Part shown: positions 62,041-64,000 of the stretch, piece after piece
How positions within the stretch are numbered: the first letter of the stretch is position 1
Layout: each line of letters starts with the position of its first letter
Assembly: GCF_900497805.2 (NCBI RefSeq)
Contig: NW_020954557.1
Span: forward strand, 124,001 to 188,000
Direction of reading: 5' to 3'
DNA from: Vombatus ursinus
Lineage: Eukaryota; Chordata; Mammalia; Diprotodontia; Vombatidae
Length of the DNA: 64,000 nt
Position numbers and translations under genes: made by a program
Notes under the pieces: generated by a model
The model's database searches: none
The model's input: only the letters and a program-made list of their open reading frames with translations
What the model was told of the DNA's origin: nothing

Positions 62041-63084
62041 GTAAGTTATAATTCTAAACATTTCTATTCTTAAAATGTATTATCTCTAAGGGGTAACAAG
62101 CTTTAAGTAGCACTGTGACAAATCTTATTTCATACATGGAAGTCATTTGCTACTATAAAATGGTAGGAAAATATACTCTTGTAAATTGCTTTCCGCAATA
62201 TGTGTGCTCGGAAAAGTTGTGTGTAAATAATATTTTTGTAAACTGGATATTTTCCCACTGATAATATTTTTAGCTGTTTTTATCTTCATTTTTCACATGG
62301 CATCAACTCGTAATATTTTTGCTTCCTTCTGCGTCTTTGTATAAACTAATGCTTATATATCTCTGGTTAGTTGATATTTAAAGGAATCCTTTTATAAGGT
62401 CAATAATATGTCTTATACCTCATGGTTACTTAATAAATGTTTGTTGAATAATCAGCTTCTAGCTTAGTTTTTGCAATTGTGTGGATTGTTTTTTCTTAAA
62501 GTGGTATATCCACCCCAATTAATTAATTTCCCTTAAAAAACTGTGTTCCTTTAAAGAAAATTGTAACTGGATTTTCTTGGATACCCAATATCTGGAGGTG
62601 GGGAAAATATCATTCATGGATTTATTTTTCTTGAAGAATGCATGTATTTAGAAATTGAAGTATCTCATTCAAAAGTATCTCAAGAAATTACAGAGGTGTT
62701 CAGAGAATTTAGTCAAAATTGTTCTAGAAACTTGGTAAAAGTCCTTCCTGCTCATTTTTCTGACGTGACAACTATGAGATCTTCTATGGTGCAAGAAATA
62801 TAAACACTCTAATTTAAAAGTATTCAGCCATTCTATAATGAATCCAAGAAGGTTGTACCAGGCAACTTCCCTTCTAAAGAGAACCACTGTTTTCTTAGTT
62901 CAAGAGAACTAAGTGATCATGAACAATCTGTTTAGTTCTAGGCCATTACATCAAGGTGCTTTTGAAATTTCCTAATAAGGTCTAGGAGGTTAAGTATATG
63001 GTATTTAACATTTGTATCTAAAATGGATTGGATAATCCAGTAGTCATAGTTCTACTTTTTCTGAAGTATGAGTATAAAAATATT

Positions 63085-64000
63085 TTATTTTAAAATGTTT
63101 TATTGATGGTTTCATATTTTTACATTACTGTTACTTCCTAATGACTTCTCAATCTCCCTTATTACACTTAAGCAAAATAAATCAACATACTCATTCAAGA
63201 CCTTCTGATAATGTATGCCTCATTTCCCACCTTTAGTCAACTACCATTCTGCTCAGAGGAAGAAAGCATTCATTTTTGTCATTCTGTCATGTCCAACTCT
63301 TCAAGACCCCATTTGAGTTTTCTTGGCAAAGATACTAGAATGGTTTGTCATATCCTTCTCCAGCTCATTTTATAGATGAGGAAACTGAGGCAAACAGGGT
63401 GAAGTGTCTTGCCTCGGGTCACATAGTAAGTGTCTGAGGCCAGATTTTAACTCAGAAAGAAAGGTCTTCTTGACTTCAGGCCTGGCACTCTATTCACTGT
63501 GCCATCTAGCTGCTCTTAAGCATTTTTCACTTTTGTCTACTGAAGTCACAATTAGAAACAGCATTTATCGGAGTTTTTATGTTTTTCAAAGTTATTTTCC
63601 TTTGTGTTATGATTGCTGTATAAATTGTTCTCATAGTTCTGCATATTTCATTCTGTATGTTTGTTCAAGTCTCCCCAAGTTCAAGTCTCCCAAGGTTCTC
63701 TTCTTTTCCCCTAGCACACAATAATATTCTATTCCAATTCTTTGCCACGATTTGTTCAGCCCATTCAATGGGCATGCACTTTGTCTGCAGCTCATTGTTA
63801 TCATAAAAAGTGCTGCTATAAATATTTTTGTGCATATGTCACCTTTCCCACTGTCTTTGACTGTCCTTGTAGTATAGCATTGTAGTGCTGTTGTTGAGCC
63901 AAAGAGTATGTTATTCAGTTTAGTGATTTTTCTGTTAAAATTCCAAGTTGTTTTTCAGGATGGTTGGGAGAAAAATACCTACATTGGTCACGTTATAGAG
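63085..64000 (-). repeat. L1 3' UTR region, reverse, split by a SINE
   Basis: Reversed L1 blocks: ATTTCATTCTGTATG, GCACACAATAATATTCTATTCC, GATTTGTTCAGCCCATTC, CTGCTATAAATATTTTTGTGC, CAAAGAGTATG and TTTTTCAGGATGGTTGG. It runs off the right edge. The part before the SINE (63085-63270) is assigned less securely. Confidence 0.65.
63272..63515 (-). repeat. marsupial SINE, long-tailed, full length, reverse
   Basis: GTCATTCTGTCATGTCCAAC, TTGGCAAAGATACTAGAATGG, TAGATGAGGAAACTGAGG, GAGGCCAGATTTTAACTC and head TGCCATCTAGCTGC. Confidence 0.88.

Larger units (their letters stand above)
59217..61874 (+). other. LY75 intron (2.7 kb)
   Basis: Reversed L2 (59330-59730), THER1-type SINE (59905-60095), MIR (60175-60310), joined reversed and sense L2 pieces (60320-60780), the shared repeat with a GT run (60785-61050) and a possible L1 end (61495-61790). 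In 61055-61490 I see nothing. Confidence 0.75.
62041..64000 (+). other. LY75 intron after CTLD7 (5' part)
   Basis: The 62041-63075 part shows no recognisable feature apart from a short L2-like tail near 62415-62450 (TTAATAAATGTTTGTTGAATAATC). From 63085 to the edge it is reversed L1 with a SINE inside. Confidence 0.7.

Noticed and set aside
1-64000. Paralogues PLA2R1, MRC1 or MRC2 as the identity of the lectin gene
   Set aside because: Exons 3-14, 18 and 20-22 follow recalled LY75 closely over long stretches, including the linkers, which are not shared by the paralogues.
1-64000. tRNA genes suggested by A/B-box-like sequences
   Set aside because: All GTTCAAATC-type B boxes found lie in SINE heads with the SINE body attached; no free cloverleaf seen.

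Overview
This window is vertebrate nuclear DNA, and the repeats point to a marsupial. It holds many copies of the marsupial tRNA-derived SINE (head like GGGCAGCTAGGTGGC, often with a 3' part like CTGGAGAAGGAAATGGCAAA), together with MIR/THER-type CORE-SINEs, L2/CR1-like and L1 LINE fragments and small hAT and mariner MITEs. The copies with an A-rich tail look closest to Australian WSINE-type elements, but I cannot fix the species.

The only host gene I can support is LY75 (DEC-205/CD205), a multi-lectin endocytic receptor of the mannose-receptor family, on the + strand. Twenty-two internal coding exons lie between 3396 and 62040. All have GT-AG borders and compatible phases. They total 2871 nt (957 codons) without an internal stop and follow human LY75, as I remember it, from the middle of C-type lectin domain 1 (CTLD1) to the end of CTLD7 (about residues 280-1235 of roughly 1722). 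The 5' exons (signal peptide, ricin-type cysteine-rich domain, FNII domain, start of CTLD1) lie left of the window. CTLD8-10, the membrane segment and the cytoplasmic tail lie to the right.

Layout: 1-3395 intron; exons 1-3 (3396-7979) CTLD1 end, linker, CTLD2 start; exons 4-5 (13293-17603) rest of CTLD2; exons 6-8 (18233-22739) CTLD3 and start of CTLD4; exons 9-12 (23546-35316) CTLD4; exon 13 (41085-41120) a 36-nt linker microexon; exons 14-17 (41499-44356) CTLD5 and start of CTLD6; exons 18-20 (49489-51755) CTLD6; exons 21-22 (58990-62040) CTLD7; then intron to the end. Exon numbers count only within this window.

The introns (361 bp to 7.9 kb) are mostly dead mobile elements, many nested: SINE in SINE, SINE in L1, mariner MITE in L2, SINE in hAT MITE. 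I found no RNA gene, no second protein gene and no CRISPR or bacterial-type feature. I see no undescribed system. The most useful second looks are two in-phase acceptors before exon 2, the symmetric microexon, lineage-specific cysteines in CTLD2 and CTLD6, the EPN motif of CTLD2 without its usual WND partner, two halves of what is probably a palindromic hAT MITE, and a tandem repeat of about 156 bp.
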